DNA of 64,000 bases from Lagopus muta (lineage: Eukaryota; Chordata; Aves; Galliformes; Phasianidae), in contig NC_064437.1 of the NCBI RefSeq assembly GCF_023343835.1, forward strand, positions 52,464,972 to 52,528,971, in the 5' to 3' direction. The notes beneath the pieces were generated by a model. It searched no databases, had not been told where the DNA came from, and saw nothing but the letters and a program-made list of their open reading frames with translations. The translations under genes were made by a program, and so were the position numbers. Every line of letters starts with the position of its first letter. The stretch's first letter is position 1. This document shows, one piece after another, positions 28,801 through 39,473 of the stretch.

Positions 28801-31800
28801 TCATGTACTGTATATGGTCTTGTATCAATAAGGCAACCCTGAGCCTCTTACCAGCCCAATAAAAGGCCTTCCTGACACATGTGGTTTACATCATTTTGCA
28901 GCAAAATATTCCTCATCAACCTCACCATGTGTGCCTTTCAGCATGACAAATTTCATGACTAACAAAAGCTCATTCTCTCCCAGCAGGCGGATAATGTCTG
29001 TAACCTATATGCACCTTGGCAGAACAGCAGCACTGATTGCTCCCATCCCCTCTCCCTGCCATCACGAGCTCTCTGATTTGCTTGAGTTAGGGAGTTCCAC
29101 AGGCTATATATGCCCTTTAGCTGGGCTGTACGACTGCACAAACATGCAGCAAGCATCCCTGGAAACTGCTCAGGGAATCCATTGCTGGGAGGCTCCTAGC
29201 AGACTATGCAGCAACGTGGGTGATCAGTGCAAGAGCAACAGATGGGCACGGTTCAGTGTGATGCTGTCTTAGTCTATGACATCATTCTGAGCCTCAAGGA
29301 TGGCAGGTAGTGCCTTGGAACTCCCTTTCCTTAGAGCATGAAGTATGGCAAATTTAATTAAATGCAGTTAAATGTGGGTTTGTTGGGGTGGCATAGGAGT
29401 GATGTCAGGATGTCTCATCACTGGCTGTGATTGGTGAGCCTGAGGTAGCATTGGTGTGAGGTCCCCACTTTGCTTCATTTAGGCTGGCAATGCAGCGTCT
29501 CCTAGTGTAAGTGGCACATAATTGTGCAAGGCTCGTTTCTGCAGAACAGGTCAGGAGAGCTTGAGAAAAGAACAGGTAATTCTGTACATGGAGAAGAGCT
29601 GCTGAACTGCTCAGGTAGACAGAGAAGGCCAGAAAGGCAAAATCTGGAAGAGATCATTGTTTATAAATTGGTTTAAGTTAATAAATTCCAGGCCATTTGA
29701 GAGCTGTAGAAGTTTTGAGTCAGAGATGGACCAAAGACAAAGGGAATGTACTGGCAATAAATTGAGGCTGAAAATGAGAGTGTTTCTGGCTGTACAAATG
29801 TATACTGAGAGCAGAAAAGTGATGAGTGGGGAGCTGTCACTTGTCAGTGTGGCACTTGTGCAGTGGAAATGTTATTGCAGCACAGCCCTTCTGTAACAGG
29901 CTGAGTGTGAGCATCCAAAGCTAAGAGCAAATGTCACCTTTAGCTGCTGTGTTAAGCCAGACCTTGGAACTGTATTTTAGTTAGTGGAGATGCTGGGTCA
30001 CAGAGAGGTTATCTGAACTGAGAATGACTGCAGACCATGCACAGCATCTCTCCCTAAATCAGTGTTACTTCTGTTTATTGCATCTCTTCAAGCAGCTGGC
30101 TGCCTCGTTTCTTTTAACATTACTTGCGAAGTGAGAAGGGAGCGGGGGGGTGGCAGCCTTGGTCATGAGTGACATCTCCTGGCTGATGAGGCCACAGGAC
30201 AGTGTGGTTTTGGCTGGAGGAAATTTCCTATTTGTCTCGATGCTCTGGGAGATGCTGGGGTCAATCCTGATTGCTTGCTGTCGCACAAAGCTGCCTCCCA
30301 CACCATGCAGCTTTCCTGGGTTCCTCACCAAGAGCAGCGGGATTTTGTAGCAGAGCGACTGCCAGCTGAAGTGCCTGCCAGCATCACTCTCAGTTGATAG
30401 CTAACTCAGAGACAGAAATGATAGTAGATCTGTTTATGTTCTGGGCCCCACACCAATCACTCGGAGCCAGCAGCAGCCCCTACAAAACAACAAAGAGACC
30501 AAAATTAGAAACAGACAGAGATACATGAGCAGCTGGGCTGTGCTCCAACATCTGGAGAGCACTCCATGCTTGCGCAGCTGGGCAGGGTGCAGCAACCAGG
30601 CCCCCAGCTTGGGGAGAAAAGTAGCATAGCTGCTATGCCTGCTCATGGCCTTACACGATATTTTTTAACACCATTTACATAACAGGAGAAAGAACAGAGA
30701 TGTCCTGGGCTCTGGCTGGAAACAAAGCTGGGAGGTCATGCTCAGTATTTAGCTGTGGAGAACTGCTGATGAAGAAGTGCTGGGGCCTGGCAATCACAGA
30801 GGTGCCGGGCGTGAAGGACTGCCTTGCATAGTGGGGGCTGAGGAGTGTCAGCGCAGCATGCAGAAACATGGACATGAAGTACAGAGGAGCTGGAGGAGGC
30901 TAGGGAAAGCGTAGGTTCTGTAGGCATTGCAGGAGCTGCCGTTATGTCTAGAGCTGATAGAAATAACCAAGTGTATAGAAAAGGAGCTTGTTCAAATACC
31001 TCAACTTCCTGAGCAAACTGCAGGTCAAATTTTAATTGCATTGAGTTCTTTATCTGGATTTTGCAATGTCTAAAAGAAATTGTGTTCAATCTATACTAAA
31101 GTGCCATTTAGCAGGTCTTTGGTTTTGCTAGCTTACTCACTGAGTTATGCTTATCATTTGTACTTTGTATTTTGTTTCAACAAGTCTTTGGTAGCATAAC
31201 AGTTCATGCAAATGGATGCTCTGGTATGGGATACAGCAATGAAATTGCTGTCTCAGAGTCCTTGTCACAGTCCTGACAAGGGCCTGTGACACTGAGTTAC
31301 AATTCAGGAGGTGAGAGTTGTGTTCAGGACTAAGAAAATAATATGACTTGGAAAATAAATGACTCATCTGAGGCTGCAGGTGGGATGCAGAAAATTATTA
31401 TGTCTTTGCCTACAGGCAAGGGATTTCTTTAGGCCCATTTCATTAGGAAAATTATTCCTAACCTGTTGCTGCTGAAAAGATGCAGTTGACAAAGAATATT
31501 CATCATGACAGGAAATCTGAATATCTTAGAATGATGCAAAGGCATGCCATCTTTCAGCTCTGTGACAGTAAGCACCCAACAAGGCTGTTAGTAGCTGCCT
31601 CTAGACAAGAGTAAAGATGGCAACTATTACGTGGGTTTTCTGTGCAGCTGTCAGCAGCAGTTCCAGTTTTCAACCATGCTTCACTGGAGCTGTTGGAGAG
31701 GGTCCAGAGGAGCGCCATGAAGATGATCAGAGGTCTGGAACATCTCCCCTGCAGAGACAGGCTGAGGGATCTGGGCTTATTCAGCCTGGAGAAAAGAAGG

Positions 31801-34800
31801 CTGTGAGGAGACTTCATTGCACCCTTCCAGTATTTAAAGGGGATTATAAATGTGACAGGAATCAACTTTTAACAAGGATAGACAGTGATAGGACAAGGGG
31901 GAATGGTTTTAAGCTCAAAGGGAGAAGGTTCAGATGTCAGGAGGAAGTTCTTCACAGAGAAAGTGGTGAGATGCTGGAACAGGTTGCCTGAAGAGGTTGT
32001 GGGTGCTCCATCCCTGGAAGTGTTCAAGAGTGGGTTGGATGGGGCTCTGGGCAATCTGGTCTAGTACCAGATCTGGAGATTGGTGGTCTTGCCTGTGGCG
32101 GGGGGGGTGGAATTCAATGATCCTTGGGGTCCCTTTGAACCCAAGCCATTCTATGATTCATTTGTATCTATACTGTGCAGCTAGTTATATCACCTGCTTG
32201 TATTCATTTTTCTAGTGTTCATTTTTGTTCAATGGACATGTTCAGTACATTCATAACCTGAGCCAACTATCTCCATCAGGAGGAAAAGTCTCCCAGCTGT
32301 CACACTCTGCTGTTTTTAATCATTTCAAGCCTTGAGTTCTGGGGCCCTTTTGAAGAAAGCAATATAAAATGCATTCTGCCCTCCTACTGTCTGGTATGTG
32401 TACTAGACTGTTTTTTCTAAGCTACATTCTTGGAGATATTGGCAAGCATGCTGTGCCTCTAACAGACAGTCACAAAATGTGAGCATAACAAGCTTCCAAA
32501 TTTTGCCGTTAGCATCAGCAGATTTACATGTAAGCACAGTGGGAGAGCACAAAGCTCCAGGTCAGCATTAGGCTCCCCAAGGACCTCCTTGTGGGGAGAT
32601 TTTTGGAACAAGTTTTCTCAGAACTTTTAGATTCCATTCTCCTTAGATGGATGGAAAGCAACTATCTGTCTACAGATGCAGAGGTTCCAAGAACTCCCCC
32701 CATCTTTTTCAGAAGTTAGCCCAAATGAAGTTACTCCAGGATGTTGGGTCATTGTAGGGCTGGACAACACTTGGTGTAGTTCTGGCATCTGGGACCAACT
32801 TTGATGTGAAACAGAGTGGTTAGAAGGTGGTTCTCTTCTGAGCATGAATGCTTCTTATATTTGCATTTGTGATGTGGGGTGCCTGGAAGGATTTGGAGAA
32901 CTACTCCAGTACTGCCTAAAGGACTGGAGAATCAATAACTTCTGGAACTGAAGTTCTGCTGTACAGATGCAGAGCAAACATGGTTACTTTATCTTCTTGG
33001 AGAGTGAAGGTAGTTGATATCTCTGCCTGCATGGAGGTATTGTCACCCTGAATGACCCATAACAGACTTCTAAAAATCTCTAGGAGAATTTGTGTACTAG
33101 GAAAAGACAAATTAGCACCCATGTGAGCAGTAAGGCAAGCAGTGCTTTTGACTATGGAATTTCAGTGTGGGTAGAAATAGATTTCATGTAGTAGAAAGAA
33201 CAGGTACTAGAGCGCCAATAGTTGAAACTATTCCATTTACAGCTAGATTATAAGTCTACAAAATATTTTTGCAGATACCTTGTCTAGAGCTTTGTGTTGT
33301 GGATTGTATTTTATTAAACAATACTAAAGTGACTGAGCCTAAGTTGTGAACTGAAATTTCTATCATGGGAGATGGAAGGAGAAGCCAAAGTAGAAAAAAA
33401 TAATAGGCAACACTGTGCTGGCCATCAGTATATTCCGAAAACTCAAAAGCTATATTGGTTCTGAATTATTTCCACCAGCCATAAGTAGCTTTTTTAAATA
33501 ATTCTACTGCTGACAATGTATTTTAAACTACAAAAAAATTAATTTACTTTTTTTTTTTTTTTTTTAATATAGCATTGCCAAAGTTCAGGACAGCACTGCT
33601 TAAACTGTGATTCAGAAATGTTAGCGTTAGACTTTTTAAATGCATTACCAGTGACAAGGATGTTGTAAATTCTTTTTAATGTTGTAAAAACCTGGCACAA
33701 GGTATACAGTGAAAGAGTGTGGCAGGGGTTAAAGCTCTTGGCTCTGCTAAGCTTTGTTGTTTTTAAATTAGCAGTCTGTTCTTTCAGCTTCTCAGTGGTT
33801 ATTGAAACAAAGACAGAGCAATGGAAAAAGCTGGTGCTTGTCCCATGCAAACAGTATTTGGAACACGGGAACATGCCTGAAGACTTTTGGGGTGAGGTAA
33901 GTTGGGTTACAGGGATGCTAACATCCTTTTTCTGCTCTAGTCACAGGTAGCAAACCAAAGATGTCCACAACAAGGAAAATTCTACTCATACTCGGATTTC
34001 TCTCCACATTGGCTGCAATTGCTTTAATTGCTGTAGCAGTGACCCAAAACCAGCCACTTCCGAAGAACGTCAAGGTATTACAAGCTGAGGCTCTTATAGA
34101 AAAACAAGCCAAGCAGAGGTTTAGGCATGCATGGTGCTCAAGGACATGCTGTCCCTGCTGGGTCAGTCTGATCTCCCTTTCAGGCTCCGTGCATCTTAAG
34201 CAATCTGATCAAAACAGATATGCCTTCACAAGAGACCATCTCCTAAGTAATCATTTACAATCTTGCTACTGCTCTCATCCCCTTAAGTGAAAACTTAGAA
34301 CAAAACACTGCATGGGGAGAGTAATGACGTGGCATGTCCCCACAGTTGCCAGATTTGCTGTTCATTTCTGCCCATGCTCATGTATATGCTCTATCCAACT
34401 CAGTGGCTCAGGTGTGATGACAGGATCTGTTCTGTCCACAGTATGGGATTGTGCTAGATGCGGGGTCGTCCCACACAAACCTGTATGTGTATGAGTGGCC
34501 AGCAGAGAAGGAGAATGACACTGGAGTGGTGCAGCAGGTGGAGGTGTGTAAAGTTGAAGGTAAGAGGAAAGAAGGAAGCAGTGAAAGGAGATGAATTGGA
34601 AAGAGAATGTGGCAAAAAGGTGGTGGAGATGAAATTTGGAGAACTGACCAATAGTGACAGCAGCATTAAATCTGTGAACTAACGTATATTCCGCTGCTTC
34701 CTGCTAAGAACTTGTTGCTTGAACTTCCAAAGAGAAAAGTTGGGTCCATTTTTCCTTTCATTTGGGGATGCACAGAGTTAAATGCTTTGTGGAAAGAACT

Positions 34801-37800
34801 ACACTAAGGGTTGTACTTGACAACAACAAAATGCAATTTCTGTGTGTACCCTTGCCGAAGCACTGATAAACATCAGTGATAAAGGAGGACACTCTGATCT
34901 CATTTTAAAGGAAAAAAGTGACAAGGTTACTAAACTTAAGCATATTGTGGGGTTTTTTTTGTTTTGTTTTTTTGTTTTTTTAATATTTAATTGCTATGTA
35001 GCTATGTAATGGTTTTGGAAGGCATAAAGGATGGTGTCAGTCACAGCTTTTGTCAGAGGAATGACTGATGCTTTAGGGTTTCTTAAACCTAGAAATGGGG
35101 TGGTTAAATCTGTTGCTGCTCGTGCTAGTGATATTATTTAGTGGACAAGGCTCATGACAGCCCTCACAGGTTACGCTTGGAGATGGTGCAATGAAGTCTT
35201 CCAATTTCTTGCAGGCCCAGGGATCTCAGGTTATTCCCAGGCTACAGAGAAGGCAGGTCCCTCTCTGGTGCAGTGCCTCCGACAAGCAGAAGAGGTGATT
35301 CCCTCAAAGCAGCATCGAGAGACACCTGTCTACCTCGGAGCAACTGCTGGCATGCGGCTCCTCAGGTACTGCAGTGTTCATCTCCTTCCCTTGCACCTTA
35401 GAGCACCATAGATACCAAGCGGTGTCTCTGCAGTGAAGTCATTGGAAATGCTACAAGTTGGTGCTGTGTCCAGATTTCCATCTCTCTGGACCTCTAGTCT
35501 CCCCAGACTCTTCCCCACTTGCCTGGCAGGTCTGTTTCCACCTGCTCCCCTCTTCCATTTTCTCCAGCACCACAGACACTATAAAGCATAGCCATGCCCA
35601 AACTGCTACTTGGAGAAGTTGTTCAAACATCTCTCACAGTCTAGTAATAGATTTCACCCACAGTTTTTGTGCCCTGTCATGTTTTAACTCCCTACATACC
35701 TCGACTTGGCCTGAAATCACCAAAACTAAGGTAACTTTATATAGTTTAAATTTATGATTTTTCTTGGGGTGACTCAGACTTGTTACCTGGCTGGATCAGG
35801 GAGCTAATTTCATGTGTTTTGTCTGGGCAAAACCCCTGGGATATCATAAGACATGGTCTCTTATGAAATGGTGAAAAGTGAAAAGGATCTCCCCAGGGTG
35901 ATCCTTGCCAGGGAATGTTCTCTAGGAGAGCAGAGGGGCTATGCTCCAATTCCTGCTGCCAACTGCAGTGTCTGTGTCCGGGCTGGTAGCAGCTGTGCTG
36001 TCAAGGCGTGATCGAGAGACACAGCCAGTTACAGCTGGATGTATCCATGTGAAGGACTGTCATGTTATAACTGACGGTTGGTGGGGGGTTGCAGCCTATC
36101 CGCTCAGAGTGAAGCCCATAAGCTGCTGAGGGCTGTCAGCTGCAGTCACTCCATCCTTTCTTCCATTCATTCAGGTTGGAAAATAAAGATGCAGCTGACA
36201 AAGTCTTGTCCTCAGTCGAGAAGACACTACGCTCAGCTCCCTTCAATTTCCAGGGCGCCAGAATCATCAGCGGTCAGGAAGAAGGAGCCTATGGATGGAT
36301 CACCATTAACTACTTGCTTGGTAATTTCAAGCAGGTATTGTATCACTGGCAAGTCCAGATTTGAACCACTGGCTGGCAGTGCTGTATGAATCATGCCGTT
36401 CATGAGGGTGTTTCAGGAGGCTCCCTGTGAGACATTTATCACAGATGGGGATGCTGTGCTTCTTGCATCAGCAATTACTGTAGGTAGTCTTAGAGCACTG
36501 AAATAAAACAACCGTTTCAATAACTTCTCACAGGTACAGCATCCTCCTCACTTACTGATCTAAAATACTTCTGTGCTTGATTAAATATCTGCAAAGCGTC
36601 ACTAGTACTTGAAGGGAGCACATAAAAAGGAAGGGGAACAGATGTTTACGAGGGTGGATACTGATTGGACAAGGAGGAATGGTTTTGAACTGAGACAGAG
36701 GAGGTTTAGGTTAGATATTAGGAGGAAGTTTTTCACACAGAGGGTGGTGCACTGGAACAGGTTGTCCAAGGAGGTTGTGGATGCCCCATCCCTGGAGGCA
36801 TTCAAGGCCAAGCTGGATGTGGCTCTGGGCAGCCTGGTCTGGTGGTTGGCGACCCTGCACATGGCAGGGGGGTTGAAACCAGATGATCATTGTGGTCTTT
36901 TTCAACCCAGGCTAAAAGAAAAAGAAAAAAAAACTTTTCAGTATTTGATGATGATTCTTTACTATCAGGTTTATAAGTCATCTGGGCACTGAAACAGTAA
37001 ATTGATTTTTCATATAGCAGTTGTTTTTGTTACATGTTCTTCAACCTCTTGCAAACACTTGGATGTGATCCATCTTGTGCTCTTCTGAGCCTGTACCTTG
37101 TTCTGGTTCTCATCTCGTGCCTCCCTTGAAGCCATACTCCCTTTCCTGCATTCTGTCCTTCTGCTACTATTCTACGAAGACTTTTTGTTCCTGAGTACAT
37201 TTTCTCCATGCCTGATGTATCTGTGCTTTGAATTTTTTTCAAGTCTGGCTGGAAAAAATTTCTACATTCCCTGAAATCCATAAGTGAGACATCAGGAGCA
37301 TTAGACCTTGGAGGAGCCTCAACACAGATTACCTTTGTACCAGCTGAAATCTCTTCTGAGTCCCCACAGAATTTGCTGTATTTCCGCCTCTATGGCAAGG
37401 ATTACCAAGTATACACACACAGCTTCCTTTGCTATGGAAAGGACCAGGCTCTGCAACAGAAACTGGCCAGGGACCTACAGGCAAGTACATCTGGGGTGGC
37501 ACGTGGAGGTCCTGGACTCTCACAGCTTTGACGTACTGGTGCTGCTGTGTCCTGGCTAAATGTCGCATCACTTAGCCTGGATTTGGAAAGTGTTGTTATC
37601 CTCCATAAAGTTTGGTTAGATGCTCACAGATGACAGCCAACATTTTCAAAGATATTATTAATTAGAGATGCCTTGACTGATTGGCATGGGATAGCAGCAA
37701 TACTGTGCTTGTCCGAAAAAGATGGTGGAGATGGTGCTTCACCATCTGAGAAAATCCCAAATCAACAGCAGCTTCAGAAAATATGGCTGGAACTTGCCTA

Positions 37801-39473
37801 AGGTCTGAAAGGGAGAATGCAACAGAGCAAGCAGCAGTAGCCACATGTCCCAAATTACAGCTAAAGCCTTAAGTCTGTCCTCACCTTTGACCCAGTGTTT
37901 GTGTGTCTTGGCATGATGTATCATGACAAGTGCCTTGTGGTCACCCTTCCTTGTGGTTTTTTCCCAGTGTGTTATTCTAGAGTGAAATATAACAGCTTTT
38001 GTGAATCTTGTTTTCAGAGCACAGAGAACGGCAGCCTCTTTGATCCATGCTTTCACCAAGGATATCAGAGAACTATAAGTATCAATAATTTCTTCAAAAA
38101 CCCTTGTACGTCAGTTGAGAAAAAACAATTCCCTTTCAGCCAGCTGCATATTGAAGGAGAGGGGAATTATGAAAAATGCCGAAGAAATATCCAGAATCTC
38201 TTTAACAAAACCAACTGTCCTTACTCCAGCTGCTCCTTCAATGGGATATATCTACCTCCATTACAGGGGGACTTTGGGGTAGGTTTGCATTCTTCAACTC
38301 CCTGTAATTCAGACCATCAGAAGAAGAGAAACTCAGAACAATGCTGGAGCGTATTATCCACGGATGGGGCAGAAATTCATTTCCAAGATAACTTTTTAGA
38401 CATGAAACTACAGAAATAGTCTTTGTTGTCTGGCTGTGAAGACAACAAATATAAGAGCTACTATAGTAGATACCGGCCTACGAGGCAGTGGTACTTCATT
38501 TACAGATTCATTTTTAAAGCTGTCCCTCCCAATGGCCAGCACCAGGGACAGGAGAGCTTGTTGCAGGCCAGTGTGATTCATGCACAACTGTGTGAGCATT
38601 ACTGAAGCCAGCCGGCTCACCTGACTGTTTCTTTTGTTTCTCTAAATAAAGCTGTCTTGTGGGATTACTGTTGTCCTACTCAGGTTAAAATATTCTCTTT
38701 CAGGCCTTTTCTGCTTTCTACTTTGTGATGAACTTTTTGAACCTGACAAATGATGTCCCCTTCACCCTGGACGAAGTGACCAGTGCTATTGAGAAACTCT
38801 GCGCCCGGCCTTGGCATGAGGTGAGCAGAGCTGCTTCTCTGCAGTGGGGCAGACTGCCCAAGTCCCAAGTGTTGCTAATGCTTCCTAATAGGATGCGTGG
38901 TTGGGGGTAATTTCCAAGGCAGGCACAGGAAGATTTCCCACAGCACCTGTAGTGAATGTTCAGGTGCAAGCTGGAGCTGCAGGAACACAGGTTTAGCAGC
39001 CTGGTGACTTCTCCCTCTTTTCCTAGGTGAAGCTACAGTATCATCAAATAAAAGAAAAGTACCTGAGCGAATACTGCTTCTCCGGAGCCTACATCCTCTC
39101 TCTACTGGAAAATGGCTATGGATTCACTACAGAGAACTGGCAAAGGATCCACTTCCTTGGAAAGGTATGTTGATTGCCACCTCTGCTATACAGCTTTGCC
39201 CATCTTCCACAGGGATGATACTGCCCTGGCACCTTCCATCTCTGATTCTGCTCCTCTCCATTTCAGATTGGCAGCAGCGATGCAGGCTGGACACTGGGCT
39301 ACATGCTGAACCTGACCAACATGATCCCTGCGGAGGAGCCTCCTGCACCTCCTCTTTCCTACAGCAGCTATGTGGGGCTGATGGTTCTGTGCTCCCTTGT
39401 GCTGGTATCAGTGATCCTGCTTGCTTTGCTTCTCTTCCACAAGCCCAAGTGCCTGCAGAAAGGGATAGTCTAG
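13736..39473 (+). CDS. ENTPD1: Ectonucleoside triphosphate diphosphohydrolase 1 (CD39), ten coding exons
   Basis: This is a plasma-membrane ecto-enzyme that hydrolyses extracellular ATP and ADP to AMP, feeding adenosine production and limiting platelet and immune activation. Joined exons are 13736-13751, 33947-34074, 34442-34559, 35215-35365, 36175-36334, 37244-37480, 38018-38278, 38704-38820, 39027-39164 and 39267-39473. They total 1,533 bases, or 510 residues plus stop, the same length as human CD39. A short cytoplasmic tail precedes the N-terminal membrane helix (about 17-37), and a second helix lies near 477-499. All five apyrase conserved regions are present: DAGSSHT (54-60), GATAGMRLL (129-137), GQEEGAYGW (171-179, catalytic base E174), [10 protein letters not shown] (210-219) and [11 protein letters not shown] (445-455). 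The sequence matches CD39 better than ENTPD8, for example in [12 protein letters not shown] and the FHKP tail. Exons 2-10 are certain; exon 1 is an inference from splice phase and alignment. Confidence 0.95.
15325..15847 (-). mobile_element. Internally deleted mariner-type DNA transposon
   Basis: The left end (ttgttccaaaaataatgcc, from 15,330) and the reverse complement of the right end (ctgttctgaaagtaatgcc) form imperfect inverted repeats of about 27 bases, each continuing into 'tcctattt'. TA dinucleotides flank both ends (15,323-15,324 and 15,846-15,849), as expected for mariner insertion. On the minus strand, broken reading frames resemble the N-terminal helix-turn-helix part of a mariner transposase (STVRWW...FSSGN, ending near 15,530). 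The catalytic region is missing and frames are interrupted, so the copy is dead. It resembles the chicken mariner family known as Galluhop/Mariner1_GG, from memory. At about 520 bp it is well short of a full element. Confidence 0.8.
19849..19892. repeat. Poly(T) tract of about 44 bases
   Basis: It is an almost pure T run broken by one C at 19,859. It is long enough to be length-variable between individuals. A minus-strand retrotransposed tail was considered, but no gene body is recognisable to the left. Confidence 0.85.
27880..28330 (-). repeat. Ancient CR1/L3-like LINE fragment
   Basis: The + strand holds, in order, motifs typical of the reverse complement of old amniote CR1/L3 elements: 'ctaaacaatccaatgccttcaatctttcctcacagg', then 'ctcttttctggagcttctcc', 'gtgtccaaacttgggca', 'ataaggctctacccagg', and a distal 'agcaaatatttgctcttg' region. 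It is heavily diverged and boundaries are approximate. Family assignment is from memory of the pattern. Confidence 0.6.
31686..32160 (+). repeat. CR1 LINE 3' end
   Basis: It begins 'gagctgttggagagggtccagagg' and runs through 'agacaggctgagggatctggg', 'gaggaagttcttcacaga', 'ggttgcctgaagaggttgtgg' and 'ttggatggggctctgggc', ending in 'ccattctatgattca'. This is the bird CR1 3' region in sense orientation, with its typical tail. It sits in ENTPD1 intron 1 in the same direction as the gene. Confidence 0.92.
33947..34074 (+). CDS. ENTPD1: ENTPD1 exon 2
   Basis: It encodes GSKPK then MSTTRKILL..., the N-terminal membrane helix, and ends QPLPKNVK before GTATTA. The acceptor is cacag|GTAGC. A second AG six bases upstream (33,940) would also keep frame and add two residues. 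The ATG at 33,961 is in frame and could serve as a start from an internal promoter, but homology favours a start in exon 1. Confidence 0.93.
34442..34559 (+). CDS. ENTPD1: ENTPD1 exon 3 (ACR1)
   Basis: It encodes [20 protein letters not shown] through CKVE plus one base. This carries apyrase conserved region 1, the phosphate-binding DAGSSHT loop with H59 aligned to human H59. Acceptor tccacag, donor GTAAGA. Confidence 0.96.
35215..35365 (+). CDS. ENTPD1: ENTPD1 exon 4 (ACR2)
   Basis: It encodes GPGISGYSQ... through [15 protein letters not shown], apyrase conserved region 2. The acceptor follows 'ccaatttcttgcag' and the donor is GTACTG. Entry and exit phases match exons 3 and 5. Confidence 0.96.
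36175..36334 (+). CDS. ENTPD1: ENTPD1 exon 5 (ACR3)
   Basis: It encodes [10 protein letters not shown]... through [21 protein letters not shown], containing apyrase conserved region 3 and the catalytic glutamate E174. It ends in phase 0 before GTATTG. Confidence 0.96.
36606..36912 (+). repeat. CR1 LINE 3' end in ENTPD1 intron 5
   Basis: It contains 'tggacaaggaggaatggtttt', 'taggaggaagtttttcacac', 'ggaacaggttgtccaaggaggttgtggatgccccatccctgg' and 'cactgg...ctctgggcagcctggtctggtgg', the sense CR1 3' region. The terminal ATTCTATGAT repeat is replaced by A-rich sequence, so the 3' end is lost or mutated. The open frame at 36,609-36,992 is this repeat. Confidence 0.9.
37244..37480 (+). CDS. ENTPD1: ENTPD1 exon 6 (ACR4), GC donor
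   Basis: It encodes [10 protein letters not shown]... through [35 protein letters not shown] and ends ARDLQ. It contains apyrase conserved region 4. The acceptor is tttttttcaag. The donor is CAG|GCAAGT, a GC rather than GT start with an otherwise perfect consensus. Confidence 0.95.
38018..38278 (+). CDS. ENTPD1: ENTPD1 exon 7
   Basis: It encodes [17 protein letters not shown]... through [16 protein letters not shown] (87 codons, phase 0 to phase 0). This part is cysteine-rich and extracellular. The donor is GTAGGT. The frame stays open for 46 more codons into the intron, to a stop at 38,417-38,419. Confidence 0.96.
38645..38650 (+). terminator. Candidate intronic poly(A) signal in ENTPD1 intron 7
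   Basis: AATAAA is followed by a GT-rich stretch (gctgtcttgtgggattactgttgtcc). It lies downstream of the stop codon reached by reading through exon 7. It could end a shortened transcript; chance occurrence is also possible. Confidence 0.35.
38704..38820 (+). CDS. ENTPD1: ENTPD1 exon 8
   Basis: It encodes [19 protein letters not shown]... through KLCARPWHE (39 codons, phase 0). Acceptor ctctttcag, donor GTGAGC. The AFSAFYFVM block is nearly identical to human CD39. Confidence 0.96.
39027..39164 (+). CDS. ENTPD1: ENTPD1 exon 9
   Basis: It encodes [20 protein letters not shown]... through WQRIHFLGK (46 codons, phase 0). Acceptor ttttcctag, donor GTATGT. The [12 protein letters not shown] block is shared with human CD39. 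Confidence 0.96.
39267..39473 (+). CDS. ENTPD1: ENTPD1 exon 10 (ACR5, C-terminal membrane helix, stop)
   Basis: It encodes [21 protein letters not shown], then a short linker and the C-terminal membrane helix ([20 protein letters not shown]). The short cytoplasmic tail is [11 protein letters not shown] and the stop TAG is at 39,471-39,473. It holds apyrase conserved region 5. The tail contains a cysteine (C504) that the human tail lacks. Confidence 0.96.
   Translation: MGSSDAGWTLGYMLNLTNMIPAEEPPAPPLSYSSYVGLMVLCSLVLVSVILLALLLFHKPKCLQKGIV

Larger units (their letters stand above)
13752..33946 (+). other. ENTPD1: ENTPD1 intron 1 (about 20.2 kb)
   Basis: The interval has a GTAAGG donor and a pyrimidine-rich acceptor (tttttctgctctagtcacag). 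No other protein-coding gene is recognised inside. Contents are a mariner remnant (15,325-15,847), a T tract (19,849-19,892), an old CR1/L3-like fragment (about 27,880-28,330), a younger CR1 (31,686-32,160) and an unclassified stretch at 22,040-22,900. Human ENTPD1 uses alternative first exons, so further start exons could be hidden here. Confidence 0.65.

Noticed and set aside
31617-31991. 124-codon + strand open frame
   Set aside because: It is CR1 LINE sequence with no intact reverse transcriptase domain.
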